DNA of 38,251 bases from Opitutales bacterium. GTDB taxonomy: Bacteria > Verrucomicrobiota > Verrucomicrobiia > Opitutales > Seribacteraceae. The stretch spans positions 1 through 38,251 of the forward strand of contig JAQXBH010000180.1 of the NCBI GenBank assembly GCA_029252505.1, in the 5' to 3' direction. Below the pieces are notes generated by a model. That model was not told the origin of the DNA. It was given only the letters and a program-made list of their open reading frames with translations, and did no database searches. Made by a program: the position numbers and the translations under genes. This document shows positions 10,930-20,737 of the stretch, piece by piece (positions within the stretch are counted from its first letter, which is position 1; every line of letters starts with the position of its first letter).

Positions 10930-11040
10930 TTTGTAAGCAGACTTTACATTTTCTTAAATAAATCGACAACCAATAATTAGAAATTCATTCTTTATTAATT
11001 GTAAGTTGACTTAGATACACTAGAATTATTGAATTCGCTA

Positions 11041-11319
11041 ATGCCCAGACAAAAATTATCATTTTTAAAAGTATTTGTTTTCGTACTTTTATTCTCCTCT
11101 TGTTTTTTTACATCTGGTTGCAAAATATTTCCAGGATTTAAAAAATACATATCGTCGGACATTAACGTTGCAGGTGCACTGACTCACTCCCCCAATTCGT
11201 TTGCCCCGATAGAACCCGGCACGATCCGATTACAATCAGAAGAACTTTGGTACAGAAGAGATTTTAGTGGTAATAAAACTACTTTCTTATGGGGGCTTTT
11301 CACATTTACCGACTACTAA
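11041..11319 (+). CDS. Small hypothetical lipoprotein
   Basis: MPRQKLSFLKVFVFVLLFSSCFFTSGCKIFPGFKKYISSDINVAG...; signal peptide with FTSGC lipobox; ATG at 11041 preferred over TTG at 11029. Confidence 0.55.
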   Translation: MPRQKLSFLKVFVFVLLFSSCFFTSGCKIFPGFKKYISSDINVAGALTHSPNSFAPIEPGTIRLQSEELWYRRDFSGNKTTFLWGLFTFTDY

Positions 11320-11432
11320 ACAACCCCACTTGTAAAATTCCGCTGGAAAAGAAAAAATAGCCTAATTTATAATTAGAATAATTCCATTTAAAACTTGCGA
11401 ATTCGCCTTTTACCCCTATATTATTTGGGGTC

Positions 11433-11870
11433 ATGACATACATATTAAAGGCTCAAGAACGAAGAATATTAAATACAGCTCTTCAAAAAAAAGGGTTACG
11501 CTCCACCAAGCAGCGTGCTTCTGTTTACGAGATTATTTTGTCAAAGAAAGATCATCCCACTGCTGATGATATTTTAATCCGAGTTCGAAAAAACCTCCCC
11601 ACAATTTCTCTTGCAACTGTTTACAATTGTCTCGAAACACTTGTCGATTGCGGTCTTGTCCGGCAAGTTAACCTAGACCGTTCTTCCACTCGTTTCTGTC
11701 CAAATTTAACTCCTCATGCACATTTTAAATGTAGCGAAAGTGGAAAAATTTTTGATCTCAACATGGATGAGGAAACTATGGAAAGTTTACACTCAATTCT
11801 GCCAAAAGGCTTTCAATCGCAAAACTTTGAACTCTCCTTCTCTGGGACAGTTAAACATTTATCCAACTAA
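11433..11870 (+). CDS. Fur-family transcriptional regulator (suf-linked)
   Basis: GLRSTKQRASVYEIILSKKDHPTADDILIRVRKNLPTISLATVYNCLETLVDCGLV winged helix; PHAHFKC metal-binding-like motif; 28 nt upstream of sufC. Confidence 0.88.
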   Translation: MTYILKAQERRILNTALQKKGLRSTKQRASVYEIILSKKDHPTADDILIRVRKNLPTISLATVYNCLETLVDCGLVRQVNLDRSSTRFCPNLTPHAHFKCSESGKIFDLNMDEETMESLHSILPKGFQSQNFELSFSGTVKHLSN

Positions 11871-11898
11871 CTTATATACTTCCAGCAAATCTTGTTAA

Positions 11899-12654
11899 AT
11901 GAGTACTCTTCAAATCGATAATCTTTCCGCCTCTGTTGGGAAAGAGCAAATTCTAAACAATCTTAATTTCACTCTCCCTAAAGGAGAAGTTCATGCAATC
12001 ATGGGACCAAACGGAAGTGGTAAAAGTACTCTTTCCAAGGTCTTGGCAGGACATCCTGACTATCAAGTTACAGGGGGTAATGCCTGTATGGATGGAACCG
12101 AGTTATTGGGTCTCAACCCAGATGAAATTGCTAGACTAGGTCTATTCCTAGCCTTTCAATACCCTGTTGAAGTACCTGGAGTAAGTATCGCTAATTTCAT
12201 TCGGGCAGCTGTTAAGTCCAGATTACCGGAGGGTGAAAGTATTAAAGCAGTTGAATTCTACAAAGAACTCTACCTAAAAATGGACGATCTCGGGATGGAT
12301 CGGTCTTTTACATCACGATCAATGAATGAAGGTTTTTCAGGTGGTGAAAAGAAAAGATGTGAAATTCTTCAAATGTCTATGCTTAATCCTAAATATTGTA
12401 TTCTTGATGAAACAGATAGTGGATTGGATATTGACGCACTCAGAGTGGTATCGGAAGGCATTAATCAAATGAAGAACCCAGACCGCGGCATATTGGTGAT
12501 CACCCACTACCAAAGACTTCTTGATTATATTGTGCCCGATAAAGTCCATGTTATGTGGGAGGGTCGTATAGTTCGAAGCGGTGACAAAACTCTAGCACTT
12601 GAATTAGAAGATAAGGGCTATGATTGGATCAAAGAAGAAGTTGCTGCCGCTTAA
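11899..12654 (+). CDS. sufC: Fe-S cluster assembly ATPase SufC
   Basis: [64 protein letters not shown]. Confidence 0.98.
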   Translation: MSTLQIDNLSASVGKEQILNNLNFTLPKGEVHAIMGPNGSGKSTLSKVLAGHPDYQVTGGNACMDGTELLGLNPDEIARLGLFLAFQYPVEVPGVSIANFIRAAVKSRLPEGESIKAVEFYKELYLKMDDLGMDRSFTSRSMNEGFSGGEKKRCEILQMSMLNPKYCILDETDSGLDIDALRVVSEGINQMKNPDRGILVITHYQRLLDYIVPDKVHVMWEGRIVRSGDKTLALELEDKGYDWIKEEVAAA

Positions 12655-12673
12655 TAATCTTACAAAAAATTAA

Positions 12674-14083
12674 ATGATCAAACCATCAAACATTGAAATT
12701 GACCGAGAGAAAGGTAACTTCCACTACCCTACTTCAAAATATGCTTTTGATGCAGGAGTTGGGCTGTCTGAAGATGTAGTAAAATACATTTCGGGGGTAA
12801 AGAATGAAAAAGATTGGATTCTGGACTTTCGGCTAAAAGCCCATTCTATTTTCGAAAAAAAACCTATGCCTACTCATTGGGCATCAAAGGATTTAGAGAA
12901 CATTGATTTCGATGTTATCCGATATTACCTCGCCCAGGGACAACAACCTAGTAGGACGTGGGACGAAGTTCCTGATGATATAAAAAATACTTTCGAACGC
13001 CTTGGCATACCAGAACAGGAGCGTAAATTCCTCGCGGGTGTTGAAGCACAATTTGACAGCGAGGCGGCTTATTCCAGAATGAAGGAAGACTTGGAAAAAG
13101 AGGGTGTTATATTTGTGGGTTCAACAGAAGGTCTCCGAGACTACCCGGAAATTTTCAAAAAATGGTTTGGTAAGGTAATACCAAGTTCAGATAATAAATT
13201 TTCCGCTTTGAATAGTGCAGTCTTTAGTGGCGGAAGTTTCATCTATGTTCCCCCAGGAGTCAAACTTGCCCAACCCCTCCAAGCATATTTTCGAATTAAC
13301 GCCGAAAATTTTGGGCAATTTGAAAGAACTCTTATTATCGCTGATGAAGGTTCTGAAATAACCTACATGGAAGGATGTACTGCCCCGAAGTTCGAAACTT
13401 CAACCTTACACAGTGCAGTAGTTGAATTGGTTGCCCTCAAGGGGGCAAAGATTCAGTACATTACTGTTCAAAATTGGTCGAACAACGTCTTCAACCTAGT
13501 CACGAAAAGAGCAATGGCAGAGGAAGAAGCGGAAGTGCGATGGATCGATTGCAACATAGGTTCTCGCCTTACTATGAAATACCCTGGTGTAATTTTAAGA
13601 GGAAGAAAAGCGAGGGGTGAGGTCCTGTCGATTGCTTTGGCGAATGATGGTCAGCATCAAGATACTGGTGCCAAAATGGTTCATGCAGCAAGCGAAACTA
13701 CAAGTAATGTCATTGCCAAATCAGTTTCAATTGGAGAAGGGCGCTCTTCCTACCGTGGATTAGTTCAAATCCCCGGACACCTGGAACATTGTAAAAATAA
13801 CACAGAATGTGACGCACTGCTCATCAACAGTGATAGCCAAACGGATACTTATCCCGCAATCGCAATACAAGGAAGTGAAAACTCGGTTCAACACGAAGCA
13901 AGTGTTTCGAAAGTGAGTGCTGAGCAAATCTTTTACATGCAGCAACGAGGACTCAATCAAGCAGAGGCAATGAGCCTTTATGTAAACGGCTTTGTAAATG
14001 ATTTAATAAGAGAATTCCCGATGGAGTACAGTGTTGAATTGAAAAGACTTATTGACTTAGAAATGGAAGGCTCAGTCGGGTAA
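12674..14083 (+). CDS. sufB: Fe-S cluster assembly scaffold SufB
   Basis: [83 protein letters not shown]. Confidence 0.98.
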   Translation: MIKPSNIEIDREKGNFHYPTSKYAFDAGVGLSEDVVKYISGVKNEKDWILDFRLKAHSIFEKKPMPTHWASKDLENIDFDVIRYYLAQGQQPSRTWDEVPDDIKNTFERLGIPEQERKFLAGVEAQFDSEAAYSRMKEDLEKEGVIFVGSTEGLRDYPEIFKKWFGKVIPSSDNKFSALNSAVFSGGSFIYVPPGVKLAQPLQAYFRINAENFGQFERTLIIADEGSEITYMEGCTAPKFETSTLHSAVVELVALKGAKIQYITVQNWSNNVFNLVTKRAMAEEEAEVRWIDCNIGSRLTMKYPGVILRGRKARGEVLSIALANDGQHQDTGAKMVHAASETTSNVIAKSVSIGEGRSSYRGLVQIPGHLEHCKNNTECDALLINSDSQTDTYPAIAIQGSENSVQHEASVSKVSAEQIFYMQQRGLNQAEAMSLYVNGFVNDLIREFPMEYSVELKRLIDLEMEGSVG

Positions 14084-14094
14084 GTACCTATTTT

Positions 14095-15342
14095 ATGAAC
14101 CCGTCATCACCTTCTCAATCAAATATGAAAACATCCTTTGAGTCTTCTGATTTTTTCCAAGCGTTCTCCGAAAAACGGTCTTGGGAACCAGGATGGATGG
14201 CAGATTTCAGAAAAGATTCATGGAATCGATTTGCTACACTTCCAAAAACCAAGATAAAAGACGAAAAATGGAGGTTTTCACCAAGAACCCGTTTTGGCTA
14301 TAATGATTGCGATCAATTAACTGACTCGCCCAAACCGACTACATTGGAAGGTAAAAGCAGTAAAAATGTGATTTTTGAATCGTTTGATCAAGCGATCTTA
14401 GATCATCCAAAGCTTTTATCCATACTGCCGTCGTGCACCGGGCCAAAACTAGGATCGGATGAAACATTTTTACTCGGTTCTTCTTTCTCAGAATCAGGTT
14501 TTATTTTAAAGGCAAAAGAGGAACACAAAGAGGAGGAGGCTTTCATTTGTAGACATTTTGCACCCAATCAAAATCGTTCTCTGTTCCAACAAAGTATTGT
14601 GAGTATAGATCCTTTTGCTGAAGTAACCTTAATCGAATATTTTGACTCAGAAGACCAATCTTCGACTGGGATTTTATCCAACTTAAGCCATATCCAAGTA
14701 GGAGAAGGAGCGAAATTGAACCGTATTGTGGTGCAACGCTTAAATAATCATTCCACTTTTAACCATCTTGAAAAAATTGAATTAGGAAGAAATGCCCAGT
14801 TCACAAACATCTCACTACAACTGGGAAGTGCACAGACTCGAGTAGAATCAAGGGGAGACATTATAGGTGATGCAGGCGAGTTTAACAATTACTCCCTCAG
14901 TCTTGGTCGCAACAATCAGTTGTTTGATCAACGAACGATCCAACATCATATTGCACCTCATGGAAAAAGTAATTTACTTTTTAAAAATGCATTATTAGAA
15001 AATTCAAAAGCAATTTTTTCTGGTCTCATTAAAGTAGATCCAAAAGCACAGAACACAGACTCTTTTCAAACAAACCGTAACTTGTTATTAAGCAAGGAAG
15101 CGGAAGCCAGTTCACTGCCGGGGCTTGAGATACTTGCAAACGAAGTGAAGTGTAGTCATGGAGCAACAACCAGTAAGATTGACGAGCAAGAGTTATTTTA
15201 CTTACAAAGCAGAGGCATTCCAAAATCAACTGCTGAAAAATTGATCGTACTCGGATTTTTCGAAGATATAATTGGTCAAACCCCGAACCCGGATCTTGTT
15301 GAATCTCTGCGGGACGAAGTTTCTAAATTTTTCCATACCTAA
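14095..15342 (+). CDS. sufD: Fe-S cluster assembly protein SufD
   Basis: SufB/SufD-like C-terminus: FSGLIKVDPKAQNTDSFQTNRNLLLSKEAEASSLPGLEILANEVKCSHGATTSKIDEQELFYLQSRGIP. Confidence 0.95.
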   Translation: MNPSSPSQSNMKTSFESSDFFQAFSEKRSWEPGWMADFRKDSWNRFATLPKTKIKDEKWRFSPRTRFGYNDCDQLTDSPKPTTLEGKSSKNVIFESFDQAILDHPKLLSILPSCTGPKLGSDETFLLGSSFSESGFILKAKEEHKEEEAFICRHFAPNQNRSLFQQSIVSIDPFAEVTLIEYFDSEDQSSTGILSNLSHIQVGEGAKLNRIVVQRLNNHSTFNHLEKIELGRNAQFTNISLQLGSAQTRVESRGDIIGDAGEFNNYSLSLGRNNQLFDQRTIQHHIAPHGKSNLLFKNALLENSKAIFSGLIKVDPKAQNTDSFQTNRNLLLSKEAEASSLPGLEILANEVKCSHGATTSKIDEQELFYLQSRGIPKSTAEKLIVLGFFEDIIGQTPNPDLVESLRDEVSKFFHT

Positions 15343-15359
15343 TTCAAACACTTTCTTTA

Positions 15360-15911
15360 ATGAACCAACAACAGCAAGAAATCGAATTATTAAGAGATGT
15401 GAACGCTACCTTAATTCCTCATGGTGAAGAGTTCCTATTGTCAAAAGGTGATAAAGTTACTATCACACACCGCCTGGGTGGTAACTTCACTGTGATGACA
15501 TTAAATGGAATGTACAGAATTGCGGCTAAAGATGCAGATTCTCTGGGAGAGAAAGGAAGCGAATTTACAGAAAAAAATCACCCTGAAGGAACGGAGCCTG
15601 CAAGTGAGGAAACGATTCGAGACAACTTAAAATCCGTTTTTGATCCTGAGATTCCAGTTAATGTCGTCGATTTGGGATTAATCTATAAGGTTGAAATCGA
15701 AGACGTGAAAGAACGTGGAAGAATCGCATTTGTAGATCTTACCCTAACTGCACCTGGTTGTGGAATGGGACCAGTCATTGCCGAAGATGTAAAAGGCAAG
15801 GTCCTTGAACTTCCAGGAATTGATGATGCCGAGGTCGAGATTGTTTGGGATCCACCATGGACACAAGATATGATGTCAGAGGAAGGTAAAATGGAATTAG
15901 GCTTAATTTAA
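15360..15911 (+). CDS. sufT: SufT-like Fe-S assembly protein (DUF59/MIP18 domain with N-terminal extension)
   Basis: DNLKSVFDPEIPVNVVDLGLIYKVEIED...VDLTLTAPGCGMGPVIAEDVKGKVLELPGIDDAEVEIVWDPPWTQDMMSEEGKMELGL; end of the suf cluster. Confidence 0.9.
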   Translation: MNQQQQEIELLRDVNATLIPHGEEFLLSKGDKVTITHRLGGNFTVMTLNGMYRIAAKDADSLGEKGSEFTEKNHPEGTEPASEETIRDNLKSVFDPEIPVNVVDLGLIYKVEIEDVKERGRIAFVDLTLTAPGCGMGPVIAEDVKGKVLELPGIDDAEVEIVWDPPWTQDMMSEEGKMELGLI

Positions 15912-15926
15912 AAGCCTTTTGTTTTA
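15899..15926 (+). terminator. Possible weak intrinsic terminator overlapping the sufT stop codon
   Basis: AGGCTT-aatttaa-AAGCCT inverted repeat followed by TTTGTTTT; stem only 6 bp. Confidence 0.4.
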
Positions 15927-15962
15927 CAATATCTTTTATCCATCTTAGCATGGTATCCATTT

Positions 15963-16409
15963 ATGACTACTAGTGAGAAGAAAAACAAGATTGCACTTGG
16001 TTGCGATCATGCTGGCTTTGAATACAAAGAAGCAATAAAGGAATACTTACAAAATAACGGCTACGAAACTAAAGATTTTGGAACATTTTCTGATGAGTCT
16101 GTTGATTACCCAGATTTTATTTGTCCTGCTGCTGAATCCGTTGCCGAGGGCTTGTGTGATTTTGGTATTGTATTGGGTGGCAGTGGCAACGGGGAAGCAA
16201 TTGCAGCCAACAAAGTAAAAGGCGTTCGCTGTGCAGTTTGCTGGACAGAAGACACAGCTCGATTAGCCAAACAGCACAATGACGCAAATGTTATTTCCAT
16301 AGGGCAAAGGCAAATATCCAAAGAACTAGCAATCACGATTGTTAGAACCTGGCTTGGAACCGATTTTGAAGGTGGTAGACACCTAAGAAGAATACAGATG
16401 CTCGACTAG
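15963..16409 (+). CDS. rpiB: Ribose-5-phosphate isomerase B
   Basis: IALGCDHAGFEYKEAIKEYL, DYPDF, GIVLGGSGNGEAIAANKVKGVRCAVCW, HNDANVISIGQRQI. Confidence 0.96.
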   Translation: MTTSEKKNKIALGCDHAGFEYKEAIKEYLQNNGYETKDFGTFSDESVDYPDFICPAAESVAEGLCDFGIVLGGSGNGEAIAANKVKGVRCAVCWTEDTARLAKQHNDANVISIGQRQISKELAITIVRTWLGTDFEGGRHLRRIQMLD

Positions 16410-16439
16410 TCTGTTTAATTTATATAATAATTCTTAAAA

Positions 16440-17015
16440 ATGACCGACGAAAAAGAAAAGAAACGTGATTCAGTCACAGAAGCAATTCAAAGCAAATTTC
16501 TCGAGGAGAGGAAAATTTTTTTATGGGGTGAAGTCAGTGATAAATCTGCCAGGGACCTTACTGAAAGACTTCTTTTTCTTGAATCAACTGCACCCGGAAA
16601 AGAAATAACCTTCTACATTAATTCTCCCGGTGGATCCATAACTGCAGGAATGGCAATTTTTGACACGATGCAGTTAATCAGTTCTCCCATTGCGGTCGTC
16701 GTTACAGGAATGGCAGCCAGTATGGGATCCATACTACTTTGTGGAGCAACTAAGGGCAGACGCTTTTTATATCCCCACTCCCGTGTCCTAATACACCAAC
16801 CGCTTATCACTGGTAGAATGGTAGCAGCAGCCGTAGACATTAATATACAGGCACAGGAGATGGAAAAACTTCGAGAAGAGCTCAATGGAATATTAGCCAA
16901 AACATCCGGCCAACCTCTCGATAAAATACAACAGGATACCGATCGAGATTTTTATCTCAATGCAGGAGAAGCGATTGAGTACGGTTTAGCTGACAAGATT
17001 GTAGACAAAATTTAA
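16440..17015 (+). CDS. clpP: ATP-dependent Clp protease proteolytic subunit
   Basis: YINSPGGSITAGMAIFDTMQ, GMAASMGSILL (Ser), RVLIHQPL (His), TDRDFYLNAGEAIEYGLADKI (Asp). Confidence 0.97.
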   Translation: MTDEKEKKRDSVTEAIQSKFLEERKIFLWGEVSDKSARDLTERLLFLESTAPGKEITFYINSPGGSITAGMAIFDTMQLISSPIAVVVTGMAASMGSILLCGATKGRRFLYPHSRVLIHQPLITGRMVAAAVDINIQAQEMEKLREELNGILAKTSGQPLDKIQQDTDRDFYLNAGEAIEYGLADKIVDKI

Positions 17016-18157
17016 TTCTTTGGTTTTCCCATTTCATTTAAGGGTAACTTATTAACTAATTTCCATTCCTTTGGAATTGAATGTGACTCTAATCGCTCCT
17101 GAGCGAATTCCTTAAGTTTATTGAGTTCTAAGTTTATTGGAGTTAAGTAGGCAACTATTCGTTGTCCCCAATCCTGGTCTTCGACTCCACAAACTAAACA
17201 TTCATCAACAGAATTAAACTCTTGTAACACTTTTTCGATAAGATGGGGATTCACCTTCTCTCCCCCCGTTACAATCGTACGATCTAGGCGTCCCTCGATG
17301 AACCAGTTTCCCTTTGGATCATGATATCCATAATCAGGTGTGCTTAACCATTCCTTCCCCCCCTGCCCTTCTTTAAAAGCATTCAAGCTAATACTCCTCG
17401 CCTTTACAGAGATACGATTAGTAAGAGAGTTCACTGCCATCAAAGCATGAGGCAGAACTTTTCCCACTCCGCCTATTCCTTTTTCGAATGAATGTGAACT
17501 TAGAAGAGTTATCATACCAGCAGTTTCAGACATACCATAGCAGGGAAAGAGTGGAATGCCTTCATTCCTTGCTTTCTTAGCCAACTTTTCTGAAAGAGCA
17601 GCACCCCCAATAAAAATGCCTTTAAATTGCCGTAAATTTTTGCATGCAATTGAACTTGTAATTAATCGGTTTAATTGGGTAGGAACTAGCGAAATCCATT
17701 GATTTTGAATAAGTTCACTAGGAACTTCATCAAGAAGCTTTCGATAACTTGAAAAGTAAACCCTTCCGGCTGAACCTATCGCTCGAAAAATCTGCATCAT
17801 TCCACCCACATGATTAAGTGGCAAACAACACCAAGAAGAAATTTCTTCTACACCAAGGCTTTCAAGTAGTCCACATACTGCAAAACTAACCGATTTTTCG
17901 CTGTGCCTTACCCATTTTGTATTCCCAGATGTACCTCCTGAACGAAAAAAGAGGGATGGAGGTCCATTTTTAGTATCCAGGACTTCCGATTGAAAGATAT
18001 TCAAATTCGGGCCCAACCATACAGAATGCCCCTTTTGCAATAATGTGAGAATTTCTTCTGCGTACAATTGTTGTTTGTTCCCAGAAATATTCTGTTCATG
18101 GGCCCATGAACTGCTGTAATTTCCAAAAGTAATCTCCCCAGTCATAACTCCCCCCAT
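17012..18157 (-). CDS. menE: O-succinylbenzoate-CoA ligase-like AMP-forming synthetase
   Basis: FRSGGTSGNTKWVRHS, PCYGMSETAGMITLL, DYGYHDPKGNWFIEGRLDRTIVTGGEKVNPHLIE, C-terminal LPLNEMGKPKN; overlaps the 3' end of the menC-like gene. Confidence 0.82.
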   Translation of the reverse strand: MGGVMTGEITFGNYSSSWAHEQNISGNKQQLYAEEILTLLQKGHSVWLGPNLNIFQSEVLDTKNGPPSLFFRSGGTSGNTKWVRHSEKSVSFAVCGLLESLGVEEISSWCCLPLNHVGGMMQIFRAIGSAGRVYFSSYRKLLDEVPSELIQNQWISLVPTQLNRLITSSIACKNLRQFKGIFIGGAALSEKLAKKARNEGIPLFPCYGMSETAGMITLLSSHSFEKGIGGVGKVLPHALMAVNSLTNRISVKARSISLNAFKEGQGGKEWLSTPDYGYHDPKGNWFIEGRLDRTIVTGGEKVNPHLIEKVLQEFNSVDECLVCGVEDQDWGQRIVAYLTPINLELNKLKEFAQERLESHSIPKEWKLVNKLPLNEMGKPKN

Positions 18158-19095
18158 AATTGATCAAGCACCGAAATCGATAGACTCTCAGAAGATAGAG
18201 GTCGTCGATGGTGCTGAGGAAATTCCTTTGCATTCAATTTAAACAATGATCTATCTAAACCCGCGACCTGATTCGATAAAAAAGCACACCTGGCAACTGC
18301 CTCATATCCAAACGGACTCTCAAAAACAGTTGAAACAACAGATCTAAGTGGCTGGGAACGTATAAATGTAATCGTTTTTTTCCAATTAGGAAAGAGGCAA
18401 GGTTTAATCACATAAAAACCCTGCCATCCCTTTTTTTCAAAAAAAGAAAGGTCGTTTTTCCAAACCAAGGATTCGTCTAGTGCGAGGGGTACACTCAATT
18501 CTTTTTCGACCGAAAGTAGTTCAGCGATTTTGTCTCGTTGTAAAGGTTGTTCAATAAATTGAATTCTAGTTTCGTTAGCAAATGCTTCATTCCATTTCAA
18601 AAGTTCTTCAACACTCAATGATTCATTTGCGTCTAATCGAATCATTGATTCTTTAGAAATCGAATTTAAGATCTTTTCCACTTCCCTTATTTCAACTTCG
18701 ATTATCTTAATTCCGATCTTTTTTTTATAAGTAGTAGAAATATTTCCTACACTTTTAGATAATGTAATAAGCTCAGCCGAGAAAACATCAGATTTTGACT
18801 CTACGTTATATGAGGTATTCCAAATTTCGCTCGCCAAACAGGATATGGCACTTTGCATTAGATGATTAAATTGAAAATCCAATCCCGCTACCCAAGCTTC
18901 CACAAGAGGCAAAAGTTCTTCAATTGTACTAGTATTAAAACCGGGCGTTGGGCAGAGTTCCCCAAACGAAATCCGTCCTTCATTAGATTTTTCTCTTAAG
19001 ATAATACTCTCACGCACGCTCCAATTACCATGTGCAGTTCGCAACGGGGTTACAAATTTATGCCTGTAAATTTTGTACTGTCGATTAGGTTTCAT
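18142..19095 (-). CDS. menC: O-succinylbenzoate synthase-like enolase-superfamily protein
   Basis: [57 protein letters not shown]; coupled to a menE-like gene. Confidence 0.82.
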   Translation of the reverse strand: MKPNRQYKIYRHKFVTPLRTAHGNWSVRESIILREKSNEGRISFGELCPTPGFNTSTIEELLPLVEAWVAGLDFQFNHLMQSAISCLASEIWNTSYNVESKSDVFSAELITLSKSVGNISTTYKKKIGIKIIEVEIREVEKILNSISKESMIRLDANESLSVEELLKWNEAFANETRIQFIEQPLQRDKIAELLSVEKELSVPLALDESLVWKNDLSFFEKKGWQGFYVIKPCLFPNWKKTITFIRSQPLRSVVSTVFESPFGYEAVARCAFLSNQVAGLDRSLFKLNAKEFPQHHRRPLSSESLSISVLDQLWGEL

Positions 19096-19128
19096 TAATT
19101 ATTCTTGAGACGATAGACTCTTTCGATC

Positions 19129-19143
19129 ATATACAATGTATAT
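19129..19143. promoter_or_regulatory. Palindrome in the menC/guaB divergent promoter region
   Basis: Perfect inverted repeat ATATACA-A-TGTATAT immediately upstream of the guaB start. Confidence 0.35.
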
Positions 19144-19148
19144 ATGCA

Positions 19149-20720
19149 ATGTCGTATAAACGAATTATGGACGAAGATTTTTATTTAAAGGCTGACGATT
19201 TTTTCACAAAAAGTATTCCAAGTGGTCTCACTTTTGATGACTTGTCCTTGGCAACGCACTATTCTGAAGTTATCCCGCGAGATGTAAGGATTGAAACTAA
19301 AATATCGGAATCAATTAGATTAAGCATTCCAATTCTGTCATCCGACATGGATACGGTAACCGAGTCTGATATGGCAATCGCGATGGCATTATGTGGTGGT
19401 ATTGGCCTGATCCATTACAATATGTCCACTCGTAATCAAGTAAAGGAAGTGGCTCGAGTGAAGTACCATGTACATGGATTAATTCAAGATCCGATTACTA
19501 TAACAGCAGATAAGTTAGTAGGAGATGTATTGGAACTAATTGAAGAAAAAAACTTTCAATTTCGAACATTTCCAATAGTGGATGATCAGGAAAAATTACT
19601 CGGGCTTTTACCAGGCAGAGTTGTAAAAAAGCGCTATCAGAACAGGAAAGTTACAGATGGTATGCTTGCCCGTAATGAAGTCTACACAATTCGGGAAAAT
19701 GAGGTAGGAAATGACCCGATCAAAACGGCTGATAAATTTTTCAGCAAACATATGGGAATTCATAAACTTTTGGTTGTGGATAAAGATGATCGTTTAAGAG
19801 GACTGTACACATTAAGTGATATCGAGAGAATAATGGAAGAAAACAGAGATCACTTAAAACCCGCAAGGGATTCAAAATTTCGTCTACTGTGCGGTGCAGC
19901 TGTATCCACCCCTCGTAAGGCTGATGGTCAACTAGACAAAGGTTCCCTGGAACAACATATTTCTGAAATGGTCGAGCAGGGACTAGACACCGTTGCTGTT
20001 TCGACGGCACATGGACACACCAAAAGCGTGGGAGAAGCAACTAGCTTCATACGAAATGCATTCCCTGACCTTACTATTATTGCAGGCAATGTAACCTCTG
20101 GTGAAGGGGTGGAATTCCTTGCGGATGCTGGGGCAAATGCAATTAAAGTAGGACAAGGACCGGGTTCTATTTGTACTACTCGAGTGGTAGCAGGAGTAGG
20201 AATTCCTCAAATGACGGCTCTATACACCGCACTACAAGGAGCAAAAAAGAAGGGCGTTTCAGTTATTGCAGATGGAGGAATTTCAAAATCAGGCGATATC
20301 GTCAAAGCATTAACCCTGTCAAATGCAGTAATTTGCGGCGGACTGCTAGCAGGTTGTCGTGAAGCACCTGGAAGAATAATCGAAATTGAAGGTAAGTATT
20401 ACAAGCAATATCGGGGGATGGGTAGTCTTGAAGCAATGAAAGAAGGTTCTGCCTCTAGATATGGTCATACAAAAGAAGACCTCTCGTCCAAAAGCACACC
20501 CGAAGGTGTTGAAGCACTTAAAGAAGTTGCAGGTTCCGTTAAAGAAACGCTCGAAAACTTGACCGGTGGCATTCGGGCGGGGCTTGGATATCTAGGTGCA
20601 GAGTGTTTGGATGAACTTAAAAAAAGAGCAAGATACATCCAAGTAAGCCCAGCGGGACAACGTGAATCTGGTACTCACGATGTGATCGAAGTGAAAAGAA
20701 GCGATTTCACACGGTCCTAA
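19149..20720 (+). CDS. guaB: Inosine-5'-monophosphate dehydrogenase homolog with CBS pair
   Basis: [51 protein letters not shown] domains, [46 protein letters not shown] flap. Confidence 0.93.
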   Translation: MSYKRIMDEDFYLKADDFFTKSIPSGLTFDDLSLATHYSEVIPRDVRIETKISESIRLSIPILSSDMDTVTESDMAIAMALCGGIGLIHYNMSTRNQVKEVARVKYHVHGLIQDPITITADKLVGDVLELIEEKNFQFRTFPIVDDQEKLLGLLPGRVVKKRYQNRKVTDGMLARNEVYTIRENEVGNDPIKTADKFFSKHMGIHKLLVVDKDDRLRGLYTLSDIERIMEENRDHLKPARDSKFRLLCGAAVSTPRKADGQLDKGSLEQHISEMVEQGLDTVAVSTAHGHTKSVGEATSFIRNAFPDLTIIAGNVTSGEGVEFLADAGANAIKVGQGPGSICTTRVVAGVGIPQMTALYTALQGAKKKGVSVIADGGISKSGDIVKALTLSNAVICGGLLAGCREAPGRIIEIEGKYYKQYRGMGSLEAMKEGSASRYGHTKEDLSSKSTPEGVEALKEVAGSVKETLENLTGGIRAGLGYLGAECLDELKKRARYIQVSPAGQRESGTHDVIEVKRSDFTRS

Positions 20721-20737
20721 AACTATTTTAATTTTTT

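Noticed and set aside
11716-11898. 60-aa ORF overlapping the 3' end of the Fur-like gene
   Set aside because: Out-of-frame overlap with a clear Fur-family CDS; no independent support.
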